A model generated the notes under the pieces. The model saw only the letters and a program-made list of their open reading frames with translations. It had not been told where the DNA came from and searched no databases. This document shows, piece after piece, positions 17,840 through 27,400 of a stretch of DNA of 64,000 nucleotides. The position numbers were made by a program, and so were the translations under genes. This stretch comes from Paenibacillus ferrarius. GTDB taxonomy: Bacteria; Bacillota; Bacilli; Paenibacillales; NBRC-103111. How positions within the stretch are numbered: position 1 is the first letter of the stretch; each line of letters opens with the position of its first letter. The stretch lies in the NCBI RefSeq assembly GCF_002027705.1, contig NZ_MBTG01000004.1:1-64000 (forward strand), in the 5' to 3' direction.

Positions 17840-17878
17840 ATATAATAATTATTATATTCAAATTTGAGTATATAGCAA
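17840..17878 (-). promoter_or_regulatory. promoter and candidate PadR operators of the exporter operon
   Basis: Minus-strand -35 TTGCTA (17873-17878), 16-bp spacer, -10 TATAAT (17851-17856). A perfect 18-bp palindrome, ATATAATAATTATTATAT (17840-17857), covers the -10 box, and a perfect 10-bp palindrome, TCAAATTTGA (17858-17867), lies in the spacer. Their placement suits a repressor that blocks RNA polymerase; assignment to the PadR protein is inferred. Confidence 0.65.
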
Positions 17879-18063
17879 CAAAAAATCACATCTGCCGGTC
17901 CCATCCCCCTGCTGCATCGTAAGTTATTATGTTAGTTTATCCTGAAGCATTGCCGACCCAGCTGCTCCTATCATATAATAAGGTAACAAAAGCTTTTTAT
18001 GCCCTTTACAATTTCGATAAATTTTATTTCTATCTTAATCTATCCCAAGCAGGAGGTATGCCC

Positions 18064-18966
18064 ATGAATATGAACCAGTTAGAAACTTTGCTCACCATCT
18101 CCAAGACGATGAGCTTTCGTAAAGCTGGCGAAATTCTTAACTTGACCCAACCTGCCGTTTCCGCGCAAATAAAGAGTCTTGAAGACGAATTCGGCACAAT
18201 TCTTATTGATCGTAATCAGCCTGTCACCCTTACGGACAGCGGCAAGCTGTTCTTGGAACATGCAGAGAAAATGCTGCGAATCGCCAGTGATCTCAAACAG
18301 CGATTGTCCGATTTGCATCTAACGCCGCAAGGGCATATCCATATTGGCACAACAACTTCCATAGCGATGCAGATTTTGCCGCGGGTGCTTTCTTATTTCC
18401 AAGATCAGTTCCCTTTGATCAAAACGACGATTCATTCCATGACATCCTCCCAAATCATGACCTCGGTGGAAAACAGCCAGATCGATATCGGGATTACTTA
18501 TTTATTTGAAAAGAACCAAGCTTTAGAAACTTCCGTCCTTTACTATGACACCTTCGAATTGATTGTTTCCACCCATCATCCGCTCAGCCGTTTCGCCCAC
18601 TTATCGATTGAGAAACTGCGCAATATCCCATTCATTATGCTATCGCCGGAAACAGCCGGGCGTCGCTTCGTTGATCAAATCTTCAAATCCTATGACGTTA
18701 CCCCGCATATTGTGATGGAGCTTTCCAGCAGTGAAGAGGTGAAACGCATGGTCGAACTGAATCTTGGGGTCGCGATCATTTCCAAGCTTTCTGTCGCTGA
18801 TGAACTCAAACACGGAACCTTGAAAATGGTGAAAGTGAATGAATTGGATATTACCCATCCAGTCGGTGTAGTATATAAGTCAGGACGTTACTTGAACTCT
18901 GCGATGCAGCAGTTCCTCCGCGATTTAAAAGGAATGCCGGAAACGCAATTTCTCGGCTCAGAATAA
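18064..18966 (+). CDS. LysR-family transcriptional regulator, 300 aa
   Basis: The N-terminal LysR helix-turn-helix (residues 1-62: LLTISKTMSFRKAGEILNLTQPAVSAQIKSLEDEFG) is followed by a periplasmic-binding-protein-like effector domain (about 90-290). The start is the ATG at 18064, 6 nt after AGGAGGT; this gives the usual family length, whereas a longer frame begins at 17929 with no binding site. It is divergent from the exporter operon and 44 nt upstream of hisJ, which it may regulate (inference). Confidence 0.9.
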   Translation: MNMNQLETLLTISKTMSFRKAGEILNLTQPAVSAQIKSLEDEFGTILIDRNQPVTLTDSGKLFLEHAEKMLRIASDLKQRLSDLHLTPQGHIHIGTTTSIAMQILPRVLSYFQDQFPLIKTTIHSMTSSQIMTSVENSQIDIGITYLFEKNQALETSVLYYDTFELIVSTHHPLSRFAHLSIEKLRNIPFIMLSPETAGRRFVDQIFKSYDVTPHIVMELSSSEEVKRMVELNLGVAIISKLSVADELKHGTLKMVKVNELDITHPVGVVYKSGRYLNSAMQQFLRDLKGMPETQFLGSE

Positions 18967-19010
18967 ACAAATCTCACAGGTTCACTTCACCTTGTACAGG
19001 AGGGTCACAT

Positions 19011-19817
19011 ATGAAATTCGATCTACATACTCATCATGATCGCTGCGGGCATGCGCAGGATACCATCCGCGAATACATCGAGGCCGCTATTTCCGCTGGA
19101 CTGCAAGTCATCGGCATCTCCGATCATTCCCCTTACTTCGGAAGTTCGGAAGATCATGCTCAGCCGTTAATCGCCATGGCGAAAAGTGAATTCCCTCGTT
19201 ATGTGGCAGAAGTTCTGCAATTGAAAAAAGAGTATGAAGGAAAAATTGATGTGCTGCTTGGCGTCGAGTCCGATTACTTCCCGGAGCATGTTAGTATCTA
19301 TCAGCAAGAGTATGCCAAGTACCCTTTTGACTACATTATTGGGTCGGTGCATTTATCAGGCGGTGTCAGCATCTTCAATCGAAACAGATGGAAATCCCTG
19401 AATGAAGAACAAAAAATTACGCAAAAAGAAGAATATTATCGCCTTATTGCCGAATCTGCCCGCTCCGGCATGTTCAACATTCTTGGTCATATCGACGCAA
19501 TGAAGGGCTTCTATCCTGCTTTCTCGGATATCGTTACTCCCAAAGTGAACGAGACCTTGAAGATTATCGGAGAGTCCGGAGTGGCGATTGAAATTAATAC
19601 TTCAGGCAAAACCAAAGATGTCGGCGGCTGGTATCCTTCTCACGAAATTCTGGAACAAGCGCTTCACCATGGGGTGGAAGTCACGTTTGGCTCCGATGCG
19701 CACATTCCTAGCCGAGTAGCCGATGATTGGGATGAAGTGCGCCAAACCCTGAAAGAGATTGGATTTAAGCACTGGGTCTATTTTAAAAATAAACAGAAAC
19801 AAATCGTCCAGCTTTAG
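19011..19817 (+). CDS. hisJ: histidinol-phosphatase, PHP family (HisJ), 268 aa
   Basis: A PHP-domain phosphoesterase. The metal-binding motif is at the N-terminus (FDLHTHHDRCGHA), followed by GISDHSP, GVESDY, IIGSVH, LGHIDAMKGF and a C-terminal GSDAH. These are the conserved His/Asp/Glu ligands of the trinuclear site, as in Bacillus HisJ, which removes phosphate from L-histidinol phosphate in histidine biosynthesis. The length of about 268 aa fits. AGGAGGGTCACAT precedes the ATG. No other his gene is in the window. Confidence 0.85.
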   Translation: MKFDLHTHHDRCGHAQDTIREYIEAAISAGLQVIGISDHSPYFGSSEDHAQPLIAMAKSEFPRYVAEVLQLKKEYEGKIDVLLGVESDYFPEHVSIYQQEYAKYPFDYIIGSVHLSGGVSIFNRNRWKSLNEEQKITQKEEYYRLIAESARSGMFNILGHIDAMKGFYPAFSDIVTPKVNETLKIIGESGVAIEINTSGKTKDVGGWYPSHEILEQALHHGVEVTFGSDAHIPSRVADDWDEVRQTLKEIGFKHWVYFKNKQKQIVQL

Positions 19818-19836
19818 GTTGAAAACCGTGGACTAC

Positions 19837-19879
19837 CAAAAAAGGCGAGGCAGGAATGATCCTGCTTCACCTTTTTTTG
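19837..19879 (+). terminator. Rho-independent terminator after hisJ
   Basis: A strong stem (AAAAAGG-GAGGCAGGA paired with TCCTGCTTCACCTTTTT) around a short ATGA loop, ending in a T tract. The A tract on the other side makes it potentially bidirectional. Confidence 0.88.
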
Positions 19880-19969
19880 GTTTAAACCCACCTAGCGGGT
19901 CTGCTCTGCATCCTCAACTGGCTGACACGTACCGCCTCATCAGTGATGTGCGACTGTATTTGGGTAAAA

Positions 19970-20147
19970 CCTGCGATTATGCATCTTTTTTGCCTAGAAT
20001 TTGCTTCATTTCGATAAATTCCTGCGTTTCTGCATGTTTTTTCGGACATTTCGTCCTTTTTAGAGAATGAGACCTAGAATACCTGCATTTTTGCAGGCAT
20101 TCCCATTTTCCAAACGATTTCGCTGAAAAAGCATGCATTTTTGCAGG
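19970..20147. repeat. interspersed repeat family A cluster
   Basis: Boxes at 19970-19984, 20021-20036, 20082-20097 (a perfect CCTGCA-TTTT-TGCAGG hairpin) and 20132-20147. The spacer before the last box contains ATTTCGCTGAAAAA, which recurs before the last family A box near 47.33 kb, so a composite two-hairpin unit rather than the small palindrome alone is repeated. It occupies the gap between hisJ and the GGDEF-EAL gene. Confidence 0.7.
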
Positions 20148-20169
20148 CTTTAAACCCATCAAGCTGAAA

Positions 20170-22482
20170 CTATATAGTAAAATCCCTGGCATCTGCGGCT
20201 AGAAATCCCAATTTAGGCTGCAGGTTCTCTTGGATGGCGGCGAATGTTTGTTCAGCATTCATGGGACGGAAGAAATAATAGCCTTGTATGTGACTGCAGC
20301 CATTAGCGACCAGGAAGCTGGCCTGTTCCTCCGTTTCAACACCTTCGGCAATAATATGAAGCTGAAACGATGTAGCGACTGAAATAATTGCCCTGATCAT
20401 CGCTCGATCCTTATCATCCGTTTGAACACCGCGGACAAAGGACTGGTCGAGCTTAATTTTGGTAACAGGAAATCTTTTCAAATAGCTGAGCGAGGAATAA
20501 TGGGTTCCGAAATCATCCACAGAAATCGCAAGTCCCAATTGGCGCAAGCAGCGAAGCGCATCCAACTGCTCGTCCTTCATGGCTACATTTTCGGTAATTT
20601 CCATCTCCAAATATTTGGCTTCCAGCCCGGTTTCCTCGAGTATTTGACTGACTTTATCAACGAAGCGTTCATCATTCAGCTGTTTCACAGAGAGATTGAC
20701 TGACATGGTTAGGGGAGCATCCATTTGACGATGCCATAATTTCATTTGCAGGCAAGCCCCTCGCAGCACCCATTCCCCGATTTCTACAATTGTTCCAATT
20801 TCTTCGGCTAACGGAATGAATTCCGAAGGCGATATGTACCCTTTCGTCGTATGATTCCAACGCAGAAGTGCTTCCACACCGACAATTTGGCCAAGATGAC
20901 AGTCCACTTGGGGCTGATAGACGATTTCCAGTTCTCCGCGTTCAAGCGATTGACGCAGATGATTTCCCATTTCCAACTTGGATAACGAGTTCATTGCCAT
21001 TTGCTGATTGAAGAAGCTATAGGAGCTTCCGCTTTCTTTTTTAGCTATATACATTGCGATATCGGCATTTTTGAGCAGGGTTTCCCAGGTGATGCCGCCA
21101 TTCGGGTAAAGAACGATGCCAATGCTGGCACTGATGAAAAAGGCGCGGTTCGCAAGAAGGCATGGCGGTTTCAGAACGTCTATAAGCTGCTCGCAGAAGA
21201 GCTGAATGTCTGTTTCGTCCGAGCAATTATCTAGCAGGATAGCAAACTCGTCTCCGCCGAATCTTGAAAAGGTATGATAGGCGAGTCCCGATTGTTGAAT
21301 CCGGTCCGCTACCTCCATGAGCATTAAATCACCCATATCATGACCATGCGAATCGTTCACCATCTTGAAATTATCTAAATCAAAGAACAATACAGCCAGA
21401 GACGTATGGTGAGTTTGGCACCATTGAATTTGTTCCTTCAGCATCATCTGGAAGTGCGCCCGGTTATGCAGGTTCGTCAGAACATCATGGTAGGCCATAT
21501 AGGAAAGCAACTGCTCCGATTCCTGCAAGCGTTTATTGGAGTTGCACAACTCCTGTTGTCCAGCTAGCAGCTTATCATTCATCGACGTTAAACCCTCATT
21601 GGCAAGCTGCAGCTCCTTCGTTCGATCGTTGACGGCGCGGCGCAATTTATCCCGCTGCCTGCTGATATAGAGAATGAACAGAAGAGCCAACAGCAGAACG
21701 GAAATATAGGAACTGCGAATGAAGCCAATCTGCTGCCCGATGTTCTGGATACTGCTGGTATGCGGCTGTGCGGCTAGCTCCCATTTATTATCGGAGAGCT
21801 GGATGTAGGAGAGCATTGGATTTTTTTGAAAGATAGCGTCATCCCCATAAAAGGCGGGTTGTCCAGGACTACGGATCGCCATGTCTAGAATGTCTTCACC
21901 GTTATCCTTAACTCCGGCTTCGTTCAGCAAGCGATCCATATCTATTCCCACGGAAACAAAGCCCCAGAAAGTACCGTTTTGATATAAAGGCTTGCGCGCG
22001 ACCAAACCATTGTTGCCTTGCAATAATTGAAACGGACCATTGATGGTCATGCTTTTCGTTTGCAAAGCGTGCGCAATCTGCTGCTGCACATTCTCGCGAG
22101 GATCTTTCAGCAGATCCCAGCCCAGAATACTTTCATTCCCCTTAACCGGGTATACATATTTCACGATGCCTTTGGGAGCGATAATCAGATTTAACGTTGA
22201 AGCCTGAGCGCCCAGGTATAAGAAAGCAATGTAGGTTACGACTTCTTGTTCATCCTTATTTTGCAAATAATTTGCACTCACATAAGCTTCTAAACTGACC
22301 ATTAAATTAAAATTACGATCAATCACCGATTGCAAAGCCAAGGCTTTCGAGGATAATTGGGATTCTTCCGTTACCGTAAGCTCATGCAGCAAGGATTTCT
22401 TATACTTCTCCAGCACGAACTCCGACGATGAGACTAATAGGGCAAAAATTAGAGCGATTATCATGTATTGGATCGTTTTCAT
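20170..22482 (-). CDS. CHASE-type sensor GGDEF-EAL protein (c-di-GMP turnover), 770 aa
   Basis: A first membrane helix (residues 4-22), an extracytoplasmic CHASE-like sensor (about 40-245, including GFVSVGIDMDRLLNEAG) and a second helix (about 250-272) lead to a short coiled coil. A GGDEF domain (about 325-490) has an intact SRFGGDEFAILL active site, and an EAL domain (about 500-755) has GVEALLRW, DDFGTHYSSLSYLKRF and the usual Glu/Asp ligands. No RxxD inhibitory site is seen five residues before GGDEF. Both domains look catalytically competent, so net activity is unknown. AGGAG lies 9 nt before the ATG. Confidence 0.9.
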   Translation of the reverse strand: MKTIQYMIIALIFALLVSSSEFVLEKYKKSLLHELTVTEESQLSSKALALQSVIDRNFNLMVSLEAYVSANYLQNKDEQEVVTYIAFLYLGAQASTLNLIIAPKGIVKYVYPVKGNESILGWDLLKDPRENVQQQIAHALQTKSMTINGPFQLLQGNNGLVARKPLYQNGTFWGFVSVGIDMDRLLNEAGVKDNGEDILDMAIRSPGQPAFYGDDAIFQKNPMLSYIQLSDNKWELAAQPHTSSIQNIGQQIGFIRSSYISVLLLALLFILYISRQRDKLRRAVNDRTKELQLANEGLTSMNDKLLAGQQELCNSNKRLQESEQLLSYMAYHDVLTNLHNRAHFQMMLKEQIQWCQTHHTSLAVLFFDLDNFKMVNDSHGHDMGDLMLMEVADRIQQSGLAYHTFSRFGGDEFAILLDNCSDETDIQLFCEQLIDVLKPPCLLANRAFFISASIGIVLYPNGGITWETLLKNADIAMYIAKKESGSSYSFFNQQMAMNSLSKLEMGNHLRQSLERGELEIVYQPQVDCHLGQIVGVEALLRWNHTTKGYISPSEFIPLAEEIGTIVEIGEWVLRGACLQMKLWHRQMDAPLTMSVNLSVKQLNDERFVDKVSQILEETGLEAKYLEMEITENVAMKDEQLDALRCLRQLGLAISVDDFGTHYSSLSYLKRFPVTKIKLDQSFVRGVQTDDKDRAMIRAIISVATSFQLHIIAEGVETEEQASFLVANGCSHIQGYYFFRPMNAEQTFAAIQENLQPKLGFLAADARDFTI

Positions 22483-22613
22483 GCTATTCTACTCCTAGGC
22501 ACTGCACAAGATTTGTCATTTCTCGACATTTGATCCTTCTATTATTTCATTTCAAAAGCACTTGTTGCAATCTTTTTATTCCTCATCGCCTTGGCTGCCG
22601 ATAGGATTAAACA

Positions 22614-22642
22614 TTTCCACGATTTGAACCTTGTTATATAAT
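22614..22642 (+). promoter_or_regulatory. candidate promoter of the ParB-like gene
   Basis: A perfect -10 box TATAAT (22637-22642) lies 17 bp after a weak -35 TTTCCA (22614-22619), about 35 nt before the chosen start. Confidence 0.45.
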
Positions 22643-22677
22643 AATGGAAGATGAAATTGAACGAATGGAGACCTACG

Positions 22678-23718
22678 ATGAATATCATTGAAATTCCAAT
22701 AGCTTTAATTGATGAAGACACCGATCAGCCCCGCTATCAGTTTGACGAAGAGGCTCTTCAAGAATTGATGAAAAGCATTGACGAAATTGGCTTGCTGTCA
22801 CCGATTAAAGTACGAACAACAGCTGACAATCGCTACAAAATCATTTATGGGAATCGCCGATACAAGGCGAGTAAAATGCTCGGGAAACCGACCATGTCGT
22901 GTATTGTATCCAGCGTAACGGATGAATTAGAAATTTATTTGGAACAAATCGCGGAGAATCTGACGCGAGAAGGCTTTTCGCCAATTGAAGAAGCTGAGGC
23001 TTTCCATAAGCTGATGAACGATTCCAAGTTCAGCTCCTCGATTAAGTACCTTTCGAGCAAGCTAGGCAAGCCTGAATCCTACATCAAAAACAAATGCGAT
23101 TTATTGAAGTTTGGCAATGCGGTGAAGAAGCTGATCGTCAGTGGAACCGAAATTCGCAAAGACAAGTTAACGGAGGACCAGTTGCTGCCGTTGAAAGATT
23201 TGGCGATAGAGCACCGTGATCCGCTTGCTCTAATTGTTGCCCGTGACGAACTGCCGGTCAGCGATGTGAAAAAGATCGCCAAAATGTTCAAAGATAAAGA
23301 GATTTCCGAGAGCACGAAGGGGAAACTCCTCTACAAATCGGGCCCTGACCTTGTGGAAACGTGGTCCAACTTCCAGAACAACCGCGCAGAGCGAGCCAAG
23401 CCAACAGCAGTCAAGGCGCCTTCAAAAGCTCAAAAAGCTGATGTCAGCGCCTCAGCCATGGTTGCCGCGACTGCGGAGCTGACGGCGAGTGAACCAGCCA
23501 ACCGTGTAAACATGATGGCTGTTAGTCCGATTCAAACGAAGCTGCACCAGCTGCTGTCCGCTTTACCGGCCGCTCCCCTCTCGCTACAAGCCGAAGGCTT
23601 GGACATCGGAGCCAGTGACCAAGCGAAGTTCCTTGCCGATGTTGCGACTTTGGTCGATCAGCTAGAAACACATCTGGATGCCTGGAAAAAAGTACAGGAG
23701 CTCTACTCTTCCAATTAA
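22678..23718 (+). CDS. orphan ParB/Spo0J-like protein, 346 aa
   Basis: The N-terminal ParB/Srx domain (residues 1-90: IPIALIDEDTDQPR, GLLSPIKVR, IIYGNRRYKASK and ENLTREGFSPIEEAEAF) contains the GxRR-type nucleotide (CTP) binding box and the ENLxR motif. A helix-turn-helix region (about 105-190) follows, then an Ala/Lys/Thr-rich linker and a divergent C-terminus. ParB proteins bind parS and spread as CTP-dependent clamps. No parA neighbour and no parS-like palindrome were noticed here. The ATG at 22678 follows GGAG by 7 nt; an in-frame ATG nine codons upstream lacks a binding site. Confidence 0.8.
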   Translation: MNIIEIPIALIDEDTDQPRYQFDEEALQELMKSIDEIGLLSPIKVRTTADNRYKIIYGNRRYKASKMLGKPTMSCIVSSVTDELEIYLEQIAENLTREGFSPIEEAEAFHKLMNDSKFSSSIKYLSSKLGKPESYIKNKCDLLKFGNAVKKLIVSGTEIRKDKLTEDQLLPLKDLAIEHRDPLALIVARDELPVSDVKKIAKMFKDKEISESTKGKLLYKSGPDLVETWSNFQNNRAERAKPTAVKAPSKAQKADVSASAMVAATAELTASEPANRVNMMAVSPIQTKLHQLLSALPAAPLSLQAEGLDIGASDQAKFLADVATLVDQLETHLDAWKKVQELYSSN

Positions 23719-23725
23719 TTGCATT

Positions 23726-24229
23726 CTAGTCAAGCTTTTTGGCATAACATTGACGAGGGAGTCCGCCATACATGGGGCGAGAGAATTGCAGCGTCAAGCC
23801 TGCTGCTTCTAGATTACGCCGACTTACGGTATTGTCAGGATGCACCGTTGCATACAGGTATAACAGCCCTTTCTCACGGGCGCGCTGCTCTCTCAACACA
23901 TGGAATTGCCGCTGAAGTCCTCGTCCCCTGACAGTTTCATGGACAATCGACCCTTCCAGCGATCCCACTCTGGTCAAATCTTCATCGGGCACGCCAAACT
24001 CGCGTCCGAGATTGCTATCGCTTAATCCGGGAAATGCGAGTACCGTATAGGCAACCAGCTTCTCATCTTGATAGGCACCGTAGATTTCGCCCTTTTCTTC
24101 CACATACTCATACATAGCCTCTATGCGATCCATCGAATAGAGGCTACTGGAAGGAAGACGCGATACAACGTCTATCATCAGTGCTTGCACTTGGGGAATA
24201 TCCTGCTGCCACAAACGTTTCAGTTCCAA
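23726..24229 (-). CDS. GNAT-family N-acetyltransferase, 167 aa
   Basis: A GNAT fold: an acetyl-CoA loop resembling R-x2-G-x-G/A (VRGRGLQRQFHVLRE, about residues 112-126) and YLYATVHPDNTVSRRNLEAAGL, the typical 'N-x-S-x-x-N-x-E-x-x-G-F/L' tail. The acceptor substrate is unknown. The TTG start follows AAAGGAGG by 7 nt. It converges on the ParB-like gene with only a 7-nt gap. Confidence 0.85.
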   Translation of the reverse strand: MELKRLWQQDIPQVQALMIDVVSRLPSSSLYSMDRIEAMYEYVEEKGEIYGAYQDEKLVAYTVLAFPGLSDSNLGREFGVPDEDLTRVGSLEGSIVHETVRGRGLQRQFHVLREQRAREKGLLYLYATVHPDNTVSRRNLEAAGLTLQFSRPMYGGLPRQCYAKKLD

Positions 24230-24473
24230 AGCAATGCCTCCTTTCCTGCTTCATACGCTGCCTCATCTTATCATCTCGTAATCCTTGTTTTCAACCTAAC
24301 CTCGGCCAGCCGTGCGGTAATCCGATAATGCCCGCGAAGAGGATTTCTTCGTTCCATTCGTCTTGCTACTCACCATGTTCTCTACAATCTATGATTTCCC
24401 TTTTTTTGTAAGATGGAAAGTTTGGTTTAGTCGTTTTTGACAAAAGAGAAGGTTACTCATCCAGCCGTTATCC

Positions 24474-27400
24474 TTACCCCGCTTCCTCCGGAATAAACGC
24501 TGAAATTCTCTCGATTTCTACTGTTACCTCGCGAAGGCAGCCAGCGAAGTCGCCTTGCTGCAAGAGGGAGGCCTCCAAGGCACAAACTGCTGCATATAAG
24601 TCATTGGCCGAAAGACTTCCCGCTACACCAATCAGCGTATGACTGGCTCGATGGGCCGCTGACCAATCCCCCTTGCGTATGAAATCGTTCAGTTGGTCAG
24701 CAAAGCCGGCATAGTTTCTTTTGAACATTTGCAGCATCACAATAAGGATGAATTCTTTGCCCTCCAAGCGTGCAAGCGCCGCTTTCCAGTCGATCGCCTG
24801 GATGGATGTATAGAAAGCTGTCCCGCTCGTCTGGCTTGGCTTGGTTGCTGCGGCAGCTGCCGGCTGCATCCATTTGCCAATGACACCAAGAAGGCGATTC
24901 ACATCAAATGGCTTGCTGATGACATCGTTCATGCCAAGACCCAAGTAGCGATCATGATCTTGTTTCACCACATTGGCGGTGATCCCGATAATAGGCAGAT
25001 GTCTATAAGCGGAGAGCTGACGAATATACGTGGTTGCTTCGACGCCATCCATAACCGGCATATGGATATCCATCAGAATTAAGTCAAACAGCTCATCATC
25101 CAGCTTCTCAAGTGCTGCCTTTCCATGTTCCGCTATCGTGATTTCATATCCCCGCTCTGCAAGCAGCTCCCTCGCCACTTGTTGATTAATCTCATTGTCT
25201 TCAACCAGAAGAATTCGGCCTGACTTGTTGTTTACAGCTGGACTTGCTGGCAGTACGCTCCTCTGTCCCAGACGCCTAGATTCACGATGCGGATGAAACA
25301 GGGCATCCAGTGTTTGATGAAGCTCCAAACGGCAAATAGGTTTAATCAAGACGGCATCAGGCCGCGATGCCTTGGGCAGCTTCAGCATTTCTTCTTTGCC
25401 AAGCGGTGATGTAAAGCAAATAACCATCGTTCGCTTGCGTTCTATCGACTGATTCAAAGCTTCCCACGTATCTATCCCGTACATATCATCAATTTCCATA
25501 TCAAGGAGAACAGCATCGTATCGGTCATCCCCGGCTTCCAGCCGCTCTACTCGTTCAAACAATCCCTTCCAAGAAGACTCTGTTGACACGATTAGAGCAA
25601 AGGACTCCAATGTCTCCTGCAAGGCACTGCTCATCAAAGGGTGATCCTCGACTAAGAGTACTTGATATGGGGCCTGTTCCTTCGTTATATCCCACTCATC
25701 CGGATTCGCTAATTCAATCACTTGAAAAGGCAATGTGAAATGGAAGCGGCTTCCTTGACCTTCGATGCTTTGAGCTTCTAATGTGCCCCCCATTAATTCA
25801 ATCAAGTGCTGACTAATCGTTAATCCAAGACCCGTGCCGCCGTATTCCCGGCTGGTAGACCCATCTGCCTGAGCAAAAGGCTCAAAAATAACAGCTAGCC
25901 GGTCTGCCGATATGCCAATACCGCTGTCCTCAACAATGAATCTGATGTGAAGCTCATCTGCGGATGTCAGCGGCTCCATTTCAATTTTGAGCATCACATA
26001 GCCTGTACTGGTGAATTTGATCGCATTGCTGCACAGATTCAGAAGCACCTGCTTCAGTCGCAGAGGATCCCCCAGAATATGATTGGGCAGTTCGGCCGCC
26101 GTATTGAAAATCAATTCAATTTGTCGACTATCCGACAAGACAGCCAGAATACTGGACAGATCTTTGAGCAGCTCATCCAGGTGGAACCCCGTCCGTTCAA
26201 CTTCGAGTTTGCCGGCTTCTACCTTGGAAAGATCCAGTACATCATTAATGATGCGAAGCAATGTATGGGAAGATGCTTTTATTTTGTGAAGATAGTCCTT
26301 TTGGTGATCGGAAAGCGGGGTTTTCCCGAGAATTTGCGAAAGACCGATAATGCCATTCAGAGGTGTTCTGATTTCGTGGCTCATTTTGGCAATGAACTGG
26401 CTTTTGGCTTGATTCGCCTGATCGGCAGCATGCCGCATCGTCACTTCTGTAAATTCATGAATCGTTCCAACGATCCCTTCCAACTCGCCAACCGCATTAT
26501 TGTATGCCGAAAGTGTAACCCGATAATCTCTTCGTGCTCCCTCTAGGGAAGGGATACTAATTTCAAAGCGAATATTCCCTCCTTGAAGCACGACCTCTTG
26601 AAAATGAAAATCCCAGCGAATGTGCTCTTTCTCAGGCAGGTATTCGGTCATGCGCCGCCCTAGCATATTGTTTGCAGGAATATGTGTAATTAACGATACT
26701 CTCGGATTGGCCGAACGGATGCAGCCTTCTTTCGTGAATCCCAGAATTCCCTCTTGGGAGTTCTCAACGAGGATCCGATACCGTTCTTCGCTCTCTTGAA
26801 TGCGCCTCTCCGCCTCTGTATGCGCTGTAATATCCGTCGTTGAACCGATAATTTCAATGACGTGCCCATCTTCAAATACGGGCTGCAGGGTTGTGAAGAC
26901 GGTCTTTCCCCGTAATTCGGTTTCGTACGAAACTTGATTCCCCTGCCAGGCTTCTTCGTATTTGGCTAACAATAACGCGGAAAAGTCTGCGGGCATATTG
27001 GCAATATTCTGCACATGCCTATCCGTTAAATCTTGCGGATCCAGTCCTAATTTACGCAGTAATTGACCGTCAATCATCGAGTAGACCATTTGATTCTGAA
27101 TCTTTTTTAATTTAAAGGTAAAACCGGACTGCAGCCGCAAAATGTCTGATAATTCCTGCTGGAAATAGCGAATTTGGCTTCTGAGCTCGTCCGATTTCAA
27201 AAAATAATGAATCAAGCCGCTAGCGAATGCCCCAGCCGCCAAATGAAGCAGTAATGCAGGCATAACGACATCAACGAAGGGCAAATGGTACACCACAACC
27301 ATATCCACGAATAAGACAACGATAGGACACAAAACAAGCAGAGACCACTTCTTCAAGTAATTCTGCACATAATAGTTCGCTAGCGTACAGCCTGTGAAGA

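Noticed and set aside
17929..18063. 45-residue N-terminal extension of the LysR regulator
   Set aside because: It would be Tyr/Phe-rich and unlike the family; AGGAGGT points to the ATG at 18064.
22500..23800. parS site near the ParB-like gene
   Set aside because: No TGTTTCACGTGAAACA-like palindrome was noticed on either side of the gene.
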